From: a virus
IMG/VR virus record: IMGVR_UViG_3300043449_000947
Coordinates: 1-64,000 of that record
Length of the DNA: 64,000 nucleotides
Direction: 5' to 3' (one strand)
Position numbers and translations under genes: made by a program
Notes under the pieces: generated by a model
Database searches by the model: none
Seen by the model: only the letters and a program-made list of their open reading frames with translations
Told to the model about the DNA's origin: nothing
Shown here: one piece after another, positions 32,701 to 41,033 of the stretch
Numbering within the stretch: the first letter of the stretch is position 1
Layout of the letters: every line of letters starts with the position of its first letter

Positions 32701-34166
32701 GTAGAACCCTTCTGCTCGATGAGGTCTTTCAGAGCTGGGTGAACTGCCTTCAGCCCGTTAAGGATGGGCTCAGGTTTGAAACCCTCCATAGAGGCTTTCT
32801 GATCCGTATCATCCTTGAAGAGTCCCTTAACGGCGTCGCTCGTCCACTTAAAGATTCTGGGAGCTTCATTGGCTATACGGTTCTTGGCTACGCCAGCGGC
32901 CATACCGGCGTTTTCCATGAACTCCTGACCAGTAGCCGACTTGAGCAGCAGCTTGTATGTAGCCCAATCCGTCGCAGTCTTAGCGCCAAGAGAGGCCGCG
33001 TCCTGCGTAAATTTCTCTCTGATTTCTGGGTCTTTAATGTGCTGAGCAACGAACGCGTTTACGTCCTCTGCAGTTTTGCCCAAGAACTTCTCGGCATTAT
33101 CCAGACCTTCTCCACGAAGATAACCCAGACCTTCACCCGCCTTGGATATGGCTCCAAGGGTCATGTTCTTTAGGTCTTCTCCCAGCTCTCCTGAATTCTG
33201 TAGTCTGCTGAACAGAGCGTCGAAAGAACGAGCGGTTTTATTTACCGGAGGTGCTACTGCTGCGAAGGTATTGTCTCTAGCGGCTTGTGCAGCACCGCCC
33301 ATAGTGCCCATAGGAGCGCCACCAATGGCACCACCAATCATCGCTTCCTTGGTTTGACCGAAGTCATACTGGCTCTGTGGATTTAGGGCTTTGAGCGCAG
33401 TCTGACCCGTCAGGTCCTGCAGACCTTCTTCCATACCTTCGCCAGCAGCCGAGCGAAGTGTAGCTAGACCCACGGTCTTGAAAGCGTTGCCCAGACCAGC
33501 GCCAGAGGTAATACCTTTACCTAGCAGAGAGGGTAGAACGAGCGCCCGCTCGTTTATATTCTCTATGTATGCGTTACCAGCACCCACAGCTCCAGCCATA
33601 GCCGCTCGTTTCCAAGCAGGCTGCTGCATAGCAACAGGATCATTCAGCGTATCAAGAACCTGACCACCGGCTTCCATAGGAATAAGCGGAGCCGTACCGC
33701 CAACCAGTGCTCCTCTAGCACCACCTAGAGCGCCGCCTAGAGCTGTACCAGCTAAGGCCATACCGGAAGTCATCGCACCTTCGCCTACTTTACCCGCAGC
33801 GTAATTGGCAAAATCTGCAACGGAGTGCACGTCATCAGATTCAGCTACCTGCGGGGCCCATGCCTGAGGCATGTCTCGAATACTCTGAGCAGCAGCTCGT
33901 TGTGTACGAAGACCTTCCTCAGGATTGGATAGCTCTTGCAGCTGACCATAAGCTGCTTTGGTAGCCTCACCAGCACTGTATGCAGCGCGACGAAGCCCCT
34001 TAACGAACTCACCACCACTGAACTGATAATCACGGTCTGCTTGTGTCAGCTCTTCAGCTGAAACAGCTTCGCCAGCTCCAGTTCTGTTTATGATCCCTAA
34101 TCTGTTTCTAAAGGCTTGCTCAAGAGGAGAAAGAGGGAGCGGTGCGCGAGGGTCGTTTATATCCAT
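26751..34166 (-). CDS. Giant virion protein (2,471 aa) with two HExxH motifs
   Basis: The size and the position at the end of the late operon fit an ejected internal virion protein of podoviruses or a large polyvalent protein. Residues about 130-165 are Gly/Ala-rich and hydrophobic (GMALAGTALGGALGGARGAL). A zincin-like motif LAHEFGHALMYH lies at about 1359-1370 (HEFGH 1361-1365). A second, DHEPVHAAF, has HEPVH at 1686-1690. Charged helical linkers with KKKE-rich runs join the regions. A duplicated PPGGGEPTxLFG linker lies at about 1517-1555. The C-terminus (LKQFVWSFQAVIIDRL onward) is conserved in phage giant proteins by my reading. It overlaps the 34166 gene by one base. Confidence 0.85.
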   Translation of the reverse strand: MDINDPRAPLPLSPLEQAFRNRLGIINRTGAGEAVSAEELTQADRDYQFSGGEFVKGLRRAAYSAGEATKAAYGQLQELSNPEEGLRTQRAAAQSIRDMPQAWAPQVAESDDVHSVADFANYAAGKVGEGAMTSGMALAGTALGGALGGARGALVGGTAPLIPMEAGGQVLDTLNDPVAMQQPAWKRAAMAGAVGAGNAYIENINERALVLPSLLGKGITSGAGLGNAFKTVGLATLRSAAGEGMEEGLQDLTGQTALKALNPQSQYDFGQTKEAMIGGAIGGAPMGTMGGAAQAARDNTFAAVAPPVNKTARSFDALFSRLQNSGELGEDLKNMTLGAISKAGEGLGYLRGEGLDNAEKFLGKTAEDVNAFVAQHIKDPEIREKFTQDAASLGAKTATDWATYKLLLKSATGQEFMENAGMAAGVAKNRIANEAPRIFKWTSDAVKGLFKDDTDQKASMEGFKPEPILNGLKAVHPALKDLIEQKGSTIIDKRDLAQLFSMAASDPAQYTPEALERNPASANIAKAWEDSTGTDLFSVINAYNNRENNVATHKITKSNIEALAVDQKLGTEAVPVLQELAGTRLEDMSDDQAGLLEMLASKTDLSPEELYAHLSVTSDDALKQAEQAKAGKLHARDYSAAADESSVDTDGFDNSGGFFKPTESDELLDESGQTNGLYDQDGNKVDLEETALSPFNSKTITESLADPQYNNSKNTQFPVRVSGEGVEEFAKELGKELNEDGSLSLDINPMSLTNMAATEDNRGAFHSYLSEYNEKQSPDQNAFNRYGSLVATLADLGIDHNGNRLKVEVPEDAFLGGKVINNKGGDPFTIRKATESRKGGWPTSAKLAQMSKTADKFETLSALNAEIKNVQKAVNSSRAGTKKYAKLVGQLNHLNSLKKGIKDEKAFAEAKKNYPKKIRDTRVREEDSILNSAFRSGAISEQGLQLIGHAYNIQDANLESSEILAREKARIEAGKYTDEEREELATRKKNARKKSPEQIEAAFKKAKLKDAKKEYDTKAIDSKEAATGRQILKDLGIPMIEGRRNFDLDGLLSEKDVAELGSGSDSVDTAAGQDPTADERAAGEMEEYRKTPMHKETAARARANRKNTKGEKIYPIQLERVDELRKQISEAKTLKDLSGIKLSNESKLIPEERKELLKALTDKKKELGGTQKQKQEQKPFFNPFQLDELDDEGLLFEIAEAIKNGDTARLEALRAAQARRQPKAPAQEEKQEQNSEAEVVPAKKAREELAKAKTVQEVQAVIENIKKTTQLRKGTMQQLLSMADKKIAKMELTDRRYLAKAKEIVKEWIAKYAPNMDLTISINREIQGYGQQRFDVDTNKNYIELNPTRLRGLRTATTLAHEFGHALMYHIYLSADQSVKDAIYAQYEADLAAFNSGSQTLFELGEKFSNPAAMQDIMNSSKMDEVGSGKKFAEANDARNKPGYTLSFSEWFANQFAKHAVQEKVAGKVSVKEAGFWNKVTAKMRQFFDDVIAVMQPSTTFKQWVDSLAAANDQNEQAPPGGGEPTNLFGEQGEGEEEGEEAPPGGGEPTDLFGNEPPKPPKSPKKGSKKGPWEYSKAQKAFIARVEKLLGHRVAVQFEQVLENQAKGEYVNIKEAIENVTNERRNLVKELKQKPEDRESKLTDAQLKAGIDRLLNEEERLTKDQALLGVIKLAAGAEKNIALADHEPVHAAFQFFFSTDERRILATAFTQGPVAKKLRDYFKNDKAVLKQLENGEEAAAYGFQLWVADPSILKVGPKTEGLFQKIKDWIYSILSIMDNNMKAEMIMQDFASGERAKRGATPLQRVLDRNMTSGEKALKVGKDALLALEKLYDVIFTSVYNRLNNSTIPPLARIAQLGYQATGMDGNESGMVQRMRNETQAFQNRISKILGDLTEEQQLAVHDALIAGRIPTNDPLVANRAKALRTFYSQVLAYQKDAGVILGEIKNYYPLAFDPEKVAADKEGFLKMLNQPKYKQYMDTLMKTPDELYNSIVSYLERGEDLVNVMGDENEPMAAHTRTRTLGFLDAADRRKFMEDDPVHTATRYIKQAVRQAEFVRTFGNGGKKFNALIKEAQDRYGATPDDLALAKNYLDGLMGNKEIGMSREMKDLMGVMTTYQNIRLLPLAIFSSLVDPLGIAIRTNSVTAGWDAFTYSLKNMFKEWHGEYTRDQWEQIAQDWGIIADSGTVINAYNRYDGITMSGKLKDINDKFFKVNLLSGWIRNNTIMAVRAANTFLQRSSEDFFGKEQSARYLEELGLEKPDIMFDENLDRLALTADEIKALNPKMTMKQAKATEAKLRNAMEKIVHQSLLNPSSAELPAWASNPYLALISHLKQFVWSFQAVIIDRLTHEMSHGNFKPVLIASLYVPGMIAADFAKDMIANSGEEPPYKKDWGAVDYMKRGVERSGLTGVGQFFIDSQQDVDWGGGGYESFAGPTLGQMRKGLKAVGSDDPESMHKWIVEALPAYKLYDQWL

Positions 34167-35794
34167 CAGTTAACCTTTGGTGGAGTTCTGAGGTTACCGT
34201 TTTCGTCGTAGAACTGTCTGATGACGTCTTCATCCATCATATCGTCATCACCCTTGAACATATCTCTCCCCAGACCTATCAAGTTCCCCTTACCATCACG
34301 AATAGCTTGAGACCCTCTAGTTTTATTCCACGGCAATATGTCACCTAAACCCACATCATCCCTAGTTACAGCATCCATGACGCCCGGGCCTTTGCCTATG
34401 TAGTAGTTTCTAGCGTCGCGCAGACTGGAGGCACCTATGCCCTCACTACCAGATAGGTTTGAAGAAACCCGGTTTCTGTTTCTGTTGAGCTTGATAATAG
34501 GAGCTAGCATCGTCAGAGCTTCGCGTGTCTGTTCTGGTGACAGTTTGTCTAGGTCCAGACCTTTATCTTTAAGAAGAGGCTGAACCAGATTGTAAGCACG
34601 CTGAACAGAAGCTGGGTCTTTCTTACCATCTATAGCAAAAGCAGAAGCCAGAAGATCTTCCTTGGTAGCTCTAAGATCGTTCTTCTGCTCAAGCTGCTCT
34701 TTAGCTACATCGCGATCTCTATCATCAAGCTTCAGCGCCATATCCAGCTCGTCTTTAGCTGGATTAGAACTCTTTCCGCCAGCCTTGCCGCGAAGACCAC
34801 CCAATCCAGCTCGAGTAAGACGTGTGTCGCCCAAAGCTTCATCACTTTCGTTATTCAGCTGAGTCTGATGCAGACTCATCTGCTTATCGTACACACTCAG
34901 ATTGAACGCATCCGTTTCTTTATCGCCAGTAGGAGTAGGTGTTTTTGGAGTATCCAGATACTCGCGATTACGCCGCTGAAACGCTTCTTCTCTAGCAGCG
35001 CGCTGTTCTCTGGCATCAATCAACGATTGAGGAGTCTTATACGCAGGTACCGTCATAAAGTTGTTGCTGACATAAGACTGCCCATCTTTAGGCTGAATGC
35101 CTCGCATACCTGCTTCAACTCGAGCCATACCTTCTTTATCGCTCGACTCGACATAACCGCCCATCGTATTCAGGCGATTACCCACACGATTGACGTTGGG
35201 AGAGAAACCAGACGATCTGTCCGGCCCCATTACGTCACCTTCACGTGCTGGCGTGTTTTGAGCAGCAGCATTCGCTTCAGTGGCTTTTTTGTTTAGATTT
35301 TTCCATTCATTAAAATCAGCGCCAGAGGCATAAGATTCCCGCACATCCTTAGGCATATTTACGAAGCGGTTAGCTTCATCGGGTTCCATCGGTCCTTGCC
35401 GCCTTAGAGCGACAGCGCCTCTGCCAACGATATCTCCGATTTCTCCTCCAGCGAACATACCTACAAGAGAACTTCCCGGCACCTTAGCTAGCCCTCCTAG
35501 CTTAGCGCCTCCACCTACACCCATCACTTTATATGTAGAACGAAGCCCTTGATCTGCCGTATCTACGGGCAGTGCAGAAGGGTCTTGGGATACGTCATAG
35601 ATATCTTTCCCTTCCATACCAGCAGCGACGACGGTACCTGCTGGCCCGCTCACTTTCTTTAAATTACTACCGACTCTACCCACGACACCTTTAGCGCCTT
35701 CTACAGCATCCGCAGTAGCGGTAGCACCACCACCTCTGAATTTATTACGAAAAGCGCTCGCTTTTTCGCGAAGAGAATCAAAATTAAAGTCCAT
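34166..35794 (-). CDS. Putative internal virion protein (542 aa)
   Basis: The N-terminal third is Gly/Ala-rich with helical, membrane-compatible stretches (GVVGRVGSNLKKVSGPAGTV; VGMFAGGEIGDIVGRGAVAL). The rest is charged and helical with a coiled-coil-like section near 320-400 (KLDDRDRDVAKEQLEQKND). This composition and direct coupling (TGATG) to the giant gene fit an ejected or internal virion protein. No enzymatic motif is visible. The assignment rests on position and composition only. Confidence 0.65.
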   Translation of the reverse strand: MDFNFDSLREKASAFRNKFRGGGATATADAVEGAKGVVGRVGSNLKKVSGPAGTVVAAGMEGKDIYDVSQDPSALPVDTADQGLRSTYKVMGVGGGAKLGGLAKVPGSSLVGMFAGGEIGDIVGRGAVALRRQGPMEPDEANRFVNMPKDVRESYASGADFNEWKNLNKKATEANAAAQNTPAREGDVMGPDRSSGFSPNVNRVGNRLNTMGGYVESSDKEGMARVEAGMRGIQPKDGQSYVSNNFMTVPAYKTPQSLIDAREQRAAREEAFQRRNREYLDTPKTPTPTGDKETDAFNLSVYDKQMSLHQTQLNNESDEALGDTRLTRAGLGGLRGKAGGKSSNPAKDELDMALKLDDRDRDVAKEQLEQKNDLRATKEDLLASAFAIDGKKDPASVQRAYNLVQPLLKDKGLDLDKLSPEQTREALTMLAPIIKLNRNRNRVSSNLSGSEGIGASSLRDARNYYIGKGPGVMDAVTRDDVGLGDILPWNKTRGSQAIRDGKGNLIGLGRDMFKGDDDMMDEDVIRQFYDENGNLRTPPKVN

Positions 35795-35810
35795 AGCAAC
35801 CTCTTAATCG

Positions 35811-37838
35811 TTAAGCCGATACGTATTCAGTTTCAGATGTCGATCCGCCCCATTCAATACTGTGCGTCAAGCCAGTACCGAAGGTAGAGTTAACCGTACC
35901 ACCACCCTGTGCTGAAGCCGATACGTGCAACGCGCTCATAGCTCCTTGCGCTAGTCCTGCTAGAGCGGATGCTTTAGCTGCCAACGCTCCCGCGCTAACC
36001 TTCGCAGCCTCTGCTTTGGCTTGGTTAGTTAGCGATAAAGAGCGAGCTGCGTTTTCAGAAGACGACATACTATAACTCATAGTAGCGGCATTATGATCAG
36101 CTAACGCTCTGTTATATGTAGAGAAAGAACGTACCTGTTTGTCAAAAGCACTGGCTCTGGAAGAGAGTACATCAGCTTCGGCAGACACTCTAGCTGAATG
36201 GGCTCTGAGGTATCCTTCGTTCACATTGGCTGCGTCTTTGAATGTCTGCAGATTAGCCATGAGAATCTCTGCCTGCTCTGCCGAGAAAGTTCTGTAGACG
36301 GTGTTTCTCTTGGCGGCTTCCTGCACATAGGCAGCATAAGCCTGAGCATTGGTTTCACTAACTCCTACGCCAGAACTAGCCGCTTGTATCTGAGCAGCGT
36401 AGGCATCAATCTCAGACGTAGCCGCTTCAACTGCAGCAGCATAACCCGACACAGCATCACGATAAGCTTCAACGTTAGCCACGATGATATCGGCGTTGGC
36501 CTTTATACCAGTAACCTTGTCCTTGAACGCTTCAATAGGCGCGAGACTGGCTTTGACCTCTGAACTGAAAACATCAGACTGAGCTTTAACCAGTTTGGCT
36601 TGTGCTCCATATACCGATACCTTCGCTTCGTTCGTTGTCGCGACGGCAGCAGCCCCTTCTACCGCTACGCTATAAGCACTGATGGATTCAAGCTTACCCT
36701 GCACATAAGTGTTATAGGCGTCGATATCTGCGTTTATGGCAGAGCTCTTGGCGTTGTACAGATCGAGCATAGCGTTGTACAAACCCATCTGCGCCTGTAC
36801 TCGAATCTTCTCTTCAACCAGCAGCTGCTGCAGATAGAATACGTGCAGTTCGACGAAACACTGTTCGAGCCCCATATAGAACTCGACATCTCCAGCGAAG
36901 TCATCGGCAACCAGCTTGGCGACGGTCTTGTTTACTTCAGAAGAGACTTCTCGAAGCTTTCTACCTACTTCTTCCTCCAGCGTATTGTTCTGACCTACAG
37001 CCATACCGGGAGCGATGGAGAAGTTACGAGATGCCCACAGCGAGAAGATGTTACTCATCTCACCCATCATCTTGCGGTCAAGCTCGACACCAGCAATATC
37101 CATCAAACGGCTGCGGTAGAGAGCTAGTTTCTCTCTGTAATTCTCGAAGATCGTATCCTCGTAGTACGAGGTGATCTCTAAATAACTAGCCTCCGTATTG
37201 GCTTTAGCGACACGAAATCTACTTTCTGCTGCAGCAATAAGAGCTTCAGCTTTAGCCAGAAAAGAATTCAGTGCACTCTCGTCGGGATTGGGTACGTCTT
37301 TACCGAACGGAACAATCACCGGCAGTACCAGTGGAGGCGGGGCTATGGGTAGGTATGTAGGCTCTATAGGCAGCGCCAGTACAGGCCCGCTTCCTATAGT
37401 TAGCGGAGGTGGCTCAGGAATCTCCAGCGTAGCTGCCGTAGGGTAGTTAGTAGGAGGTGCTTCCAGAGACGGTGACGGTCTGCCGGGAACAGATACAGGC
37501 GAGCCATAAACAGGATTCGGTATAGCTCTAGACGTAGCAAGCGCTATATTTCCCGTAGGAGTAAACGTCACTGCCGTCGGGTTTACAGAGATCGGTGTAT
37601 CAGGAGCAGCGCCTGAATCAGGAGATATAGGCGCAACAAAAGTTGTTTCTGACGGGAAGACAATACCTATCTCTATAGGAGCTAACTGACCGATACCCGT
37701 AATAGTAGTGTTCGCAGCTGTAGTAGCTGCTGTCCCCCACCCCTTAATGGCCCCCATATGCTCGGTGATGATCTTATCGACATCGTCGATATGAGTTGTA
37801 GCTAAGGGGTCACCCGTTCCGTTAGATCCGGTTGGCAT
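35811..37838 (-). CDS. Long helical virion protein, paralogue of the next gene
   Basis: 675 aa. A Pro-rich N-terminal 200 residues (many P-S-P and P-P-L repeats) lead into about 400 residues of Ala-rich helix with heptad character (AYRDAVSGYAAAVEAATSEI). The end carries LSLTNQAKAEAAKVSAG and SALHVSASAQGGGTVNST. The neighbour at 37846 has the same layout and end (SAVHVNANMQGSGH), so the pair arose by duplication. Likely a fibre, collar or internal structural protein. Confidence 0.7.
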   Translation of the reverse strand: MPTGSNGTGDPLATTHIDDVDKIITEHMGAIKGWGTAATTAANTTITGIGQLAPIEIGIVFPSETTFVAPISPDSGAAPDTPISVNPTAVTFTPTGNIALATSRAIPNPVYGSPVSVPGRPSPSLEAPPTNYPTAATLEIPEPPPLTIGSGPVLALPIEPTYLPIAPPPLVLPVIVPFGKDVPNPDESALNSFLAKAEALIAAAESRFRVAKANTEASYLEITSYYEDTIFENYREKLALYRSRLMDIAGVELDRKMMGEMSNIFSLWASRNFSIAPGMAVGQNNTLEEEVGRKLREVSSEVNKTVAKLVADDFAGDVEFYMGLEQCFVELHVFYLQQLLVEEKIRVQAQMGLYNAMLDLYNAKSSAINADIDAYNTYVQGKLESISAYSVAVEGAAAVATTNEAKVSVYGAQAKLVKAQSDVFSSEVKASLAPIEAFKDKVTGIKANADIIVANVEAYRDAVSGYAAAVEAATSEIDAYAAQIQAASSGVGVSETNAQAYAAYVQEAAKRNTVYRTFSAEQAEILMANLQTFKDAANVNEGYLRAHSARVSAEADVLSSRASAFDKQVRSFSTYNRALADHNAATMSYSMSSSENAARSLSLTNQAKAEAAKVSAGALAAKASALAGLAQGAMSALHVSASAQGGGTVNSTFGTGLTHSIEWGGSTSETEYVSA

Positions 37839-37845
37839 AAATCAC

Positions 37846-39876
37846 CTACGTCGCAGAGGGTTTGTGAGATTTGGAGTAATTCAGATGATCTGAAATAGCT
37901 AGCGTAACGCCTGCGTGCTCTGTTTCACCCGCCGTGATATGTCCAGAACCCTGCATGTTAGCGTTCACATGTACTGCAGAATAAGCACCCACCGCTACCG
38001 ACGCAGCAGATTGTCCAGCAGCATTCTGCGCTATCTTCGATGATTCAACAGCAGCCGACATTGCACGAAACGCTTGCTCCGACGCTCTGAACGAGGAGTC
38101 AGACGCCAGCGCGAAGTATCTGGCCGCAGCTTGATTTTCCGCAGCAATGGCCTCGTTCTGTGCATCCTTTACCTGAATATTGGATGACCAAACGACACTG
38201 CTCTGTCTACCAATATTCGCTTGTATCTGCGCATTGATAGCTTCGATAGAGTTTCTAAGAGCCTGATTCTCATATTCAGCTCCTCGCTGGCGTGCCTGCA
38301 GTTTCAGTTGTTCAGATTCTACCTGCATTTTTATGGCAGCAGAGTCTGCTTCAGAACCAGCAGCCTGCATGTCTGCCATAGAGATTTTAGTTTTGGCTTC
38401 TTCTACCTGATTCAGAGAAGAGACAGCTCTTACCGAAGCAGTGAAGGCCTGAAACTCAGCCTTGTATCCAGCTAACGAAGCACTGTATCCAGCGACAACT
38501 CCTTTGTACTGACGAAGAGCCGCCTGAGCTACATCAGCCTGTGCAGCAAAAGCCTGCATACGAGCTGAGTAGGCAGAGACTTTAGCCATCAACGCCTGCA
38601 CCTTAGCTTCATATACATCAGCTTTGGTACCTTCAGCCTGTACAGCAATCTCGTAATTACGCCCAAGCTGCTGATTGACTTTAGCCTTGCTCATCTCAGC
38701 GCTGACTCTAGCCTTCCATGCTTCAAGATTGGCCAGCTCGGCTTTAATACCTACTTTATACAGCTCCGCTTCCAGCTTGAACTGAACCAGCAGACCGTTA
38801 TAGAGAGCCGCAGAGGATTTAAGTAGTTCACCAAACGCTCCTGCATAGAACTCGTCTTTCTCCAGCTCAGTCTTCAGATAAGTCATCGTGTTCACTTTGA
38901 ACAGAACGTCTTTAAACTGACTGAGGTTCTGCTTCGCTTCAGTCCACGCAGCGTCACGAGCTATAACGAAGCGGTCAACATCCTGCTGCAGGCGCTCTCT
39001 GTTATTGAGCAGCGAGCTTCTGTCTCTTACATAAGTTGTCTGAGCTTCCAGAACATCATCACTTAACGTCTGTCCGCGAGAGGACCATATATTTTCGGAC
39101 ATCCACAGTTCACGCTCAACGAGTCGCGGATAGAACAGAACCAGACACTCGTTGATAGCCTCTCTGAACGTTCTGGCTGCAGCTTTTTGATCGAATTTAA
39201 TAGCATATGCGCTAGCTTCCGGCCCTCGATCGAAGTCAATAGGAGCAGGCAAGCTAGGCATAGACCCGAGGATGTACTGCGCTATCTCTACGACGGGCAT
39301 GTCAGGTAGAGAGATATCTTCAAGCGTAGGAGCTACCAGCTGAAAATCCGGAGGAGATTCAGGAGATACGTAGTCAGGACTCGACGGAACAGTAATCGTT
39401 TCAGTTGGCGGAGCTCCGGGCTTACCACCTACGTTCATCGATGGAGACGAGAACGACTGAATAGGCCGCAGCGTAGGCACCTGACCTGATATAGCGTCAG
39501 GCATAGCTGACGTTATATTGAAGGAAAACGATCCCGTATCAGGAGCTGACGGAAGATTTCCGCTAGTATTTCCGGAAAAACTTCCGGGCAAAGTTGGACT
39601 CGTTGCTGTATAGGTGGGGATCGTATACGCGAACGTAATATCACCGGGCTTGAACGCACTTAAAGCTTCAATAGCTCCCGTAGCGTTACCAAGCGCAGTT
39701 CCAGCATCTACTTTTAGGTCACCTAAATGTGTCCTGACCTTAGAGATGGTACCGTTAGCAGCCGAAGTAGCTTTATCTATACCTGCAGAAAGGTTGGACG
39801 ATATCGACCGCGTCGCAAACGACGTCGAGATTGTGGGAGGGCTCTCCGGATTAAAGGCGTCAGTAACACTGGTCAT
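37846..39876 (-). CDS. Long helical virion protein, paralogue of the 35811 gene
   Basis: 676 aa, eight bases from its paralogue. It has the same Pro-rich N-terminus (EPPP-like spacing, SPDYVSPESPPDFQ), a long helical rod (ARVSAEMSKAKVNQQLGR; AYSARMQAFAAQADVAQAAL) and a C-terminal VGAYSAVHVNANMQGSGH segment. Near-equal length and order of parts show tandem duplication with strong divergence. Role in the particle is inferred. Confidence 0.7.
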   Translation of the reverse strand: MTSVTDAFNPESPPTISTSFATRSISSNLSAGIDKATSAANGTISKVRTHLGDLKVDAGTALGNATGAIEALSAFKPGDITFAYTIPTYTATSPTLPGSFSGNTSGNLPSAPDTGSFSFNITSAMPDAISGQVPTLRPIQSFSSPSMNVGGKPGAPPTETITVPSSPDYVSPESPPDFQLVAPTLEDISLPDMPVVEIAQYILGSMPSLPAPIDFDRGPEASAYAIKFDQKAAARTFREAINECLVLFYPRLVERELWMSENIWSSRGQTLSDDVLEAQTTYVRDRSSLLNNRERLQQDVDRFVIARDAAWTEAKQNLSQFKDVLFKVNTMTYLKTELEKDEFYAGAFGELLKSSAALYNGLLVQFKLEAELYKVGIKAELANLEAWKARVSAEMSKAKVNQQLGRNYEIAVQAEGTKADVYEAKVQALMAKVSAYSARMQAFAAQADVAQAALRQYKGVVAGYSASLAGYKAEFQAFTASVRAVSSLNQVEEAKTKISMADMQAAGSEADSAAIKMQVESEQLKLQARQRGAEYENQALRNSIEAINAQIQANIGRQSSVVWSSNIQVKDAQNEAIAAENQAAARYFALASDSSFRASEQAFRAMSAAVESSKIAQNAAGQSAASVAVGAYSAVHVNANMQGSGHITAGETEHAGVTLAISDHLNYSKSHKPSAT

Positions 39877-39878
39877 CT

Positions 39879-41033
39879 CTATACTCTCCGCTGAGAAACT
39901 GCGATGTCGATATCAGCTGCCAGCAGCTTGTACTTAACATCCGTAGCACCGATTTTGAACTGAACATACCGCCCTCGAAGACCTTTGCCTATCAGCGTAC
40001 GGTTGTTTCTGTAATCAGACTGATCTCTCAACTCGAGATCATAGTCGTATGATTCTTTCTGCCCATTAAGATCAGCGGTGACTGTAACATTCAGGGGTGC
40101 GTCGGAATAGCCTGCTGCATACAGAGCAGACACGCGTTTCATCTGAGCAGCACCCATATCTTTCACACCCATCAATATGTGAGAGTCGATAGGAGTACCA
40201 GCATCGTTGATAGCGTCTAGTTTCCAGAGGTTGTTTCCTGAACCGTACTTACCCGCTATGGTAGTAAAGGCGTAGTTCGAGAACGTACTCATACCCCACG
40301 TCACAATCGAGCAGGTGTACGCTCGTCCATACGAGGGAGGTGTAGCGCTACCGTATATGTACGCTCTGTCCAGCAGCACACCACCAGACTGAAGTGTCAT
40401 CGAGAGACTGTCAGATACTCTGGCTTTCTCTCTCAATATGTTGCGGTAGCTTACGTCTGGGTGGACCAGCGTAGACAGCAGAGCTACTTCACGGTTATTT
40501 ATTCGTACGTGCAGGCGGGTTGTAGCTGTACCCAGTACCGTCGCCGTTTCAGATACGTTGGTATAAGCCGCAGCTCTAACACGGCTGTATAGCTTGGCTG
40601 TCTCTTTAAGTGAGCGACGAATTTTGAACGATGGGAGGATGATGTCGTTGAGCTTGGCTGTATCTCTTAGAGCGACATCTGTATTCGAAACGACGGTATC
40701 AGCCACCAGAGCGATTTCTGACAGGATGTTTTCAGAACGAACTCCTGCACGGACTCTGGTCTTTAATAGAGCTACCTCTCGTAAAGAGCGCACACGAATG
40801 AGGTGTGGGTAGGCAGTAGAAGAGATCAGCGCCTCATCTATCAACAGCGAGCTAACGTCTTCGTAGTACGCGTCGTTTAATTGAGCTACTTCAGCCAGCC
40901 AAGCAACTGGAACAGGAGTGGTTGCTTCGATGATTACAGCTGTTTCACGCAGCGGAGCGATGACCCACACACTATGCGGTTCAAGCTCTACTAAAAGAGC
41001 TGTTTCGCGAACAGTTTCGGTGACGGTACTCAT
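39879..41033 (-). CDS. Virion protein with eleven 18-20-residue repeats
   Basis: 384 aa. The first 210 residues hold repeats of the type (L/x)-R-E-(T/V)-A-x-L: RETALL (9), RETAVI (29), EVAQLN (48), DEALIS (66), REVALL (85), SEIALV (105), RDTAKL (123), KETAKL (143), SETATV (161), REVALL (181) and REKARV (201). The regular spacing suggests a solenoid or fibre stem. The C-terminal part (GLRGRYVQFKIGATDVKYKL) is a beta domain of a kind often seen in phage tail proteins. It overlaps the next gene by four bases. Confidence 0.7.
   Translation of the reverse strand: MSTVTETVRETALLVELEPHSVWVIAPLRETAVIIEATTPVPVAWLAEVAQLNDAYYEDVSSLLIDEALISSTAYPHLIRVRSLREVALLKTRVRAGVRSENILSEIALVADTVVSNTDVALRDTAKLNDIILPSFKIRRSLKETAKLYSRVRAAAYTNVSETATVLGTATTRLHVRINNREVALLSTLVHPDVSYRNILREKARVSDSLSMTLQSGGVLLDRAYIYGSATPPSYGRAYTCSIVTWGMSTFSNYAFTTIAGKYGSGNNLWKLDAINDAGTPIDSHILMGVKDMGAAQMKRVSALYAAGYSDAPLNVTVTADLNGQKESYDYDLELRDQSDYRNNRTLIGKGLRGRYVQFKIGATDVKYKLLAADIDIAVSQRRV

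Noticed and set aside
32508-33173. 221-codon plus-strand frame opposite the giant late gene
   Set aside because: It is antisense to a convincing 2,471-codon frame and has no ribosome site. Other long frames here (for example 30841-31308, 31869-32324) are the same kind of shadow.
36600-37127. 175-codon plus-strand frame opposite the 675-aa virion gene
   Set aside because: Antisense shadow of a clear coding frame; no ribosome site and no family pattern.
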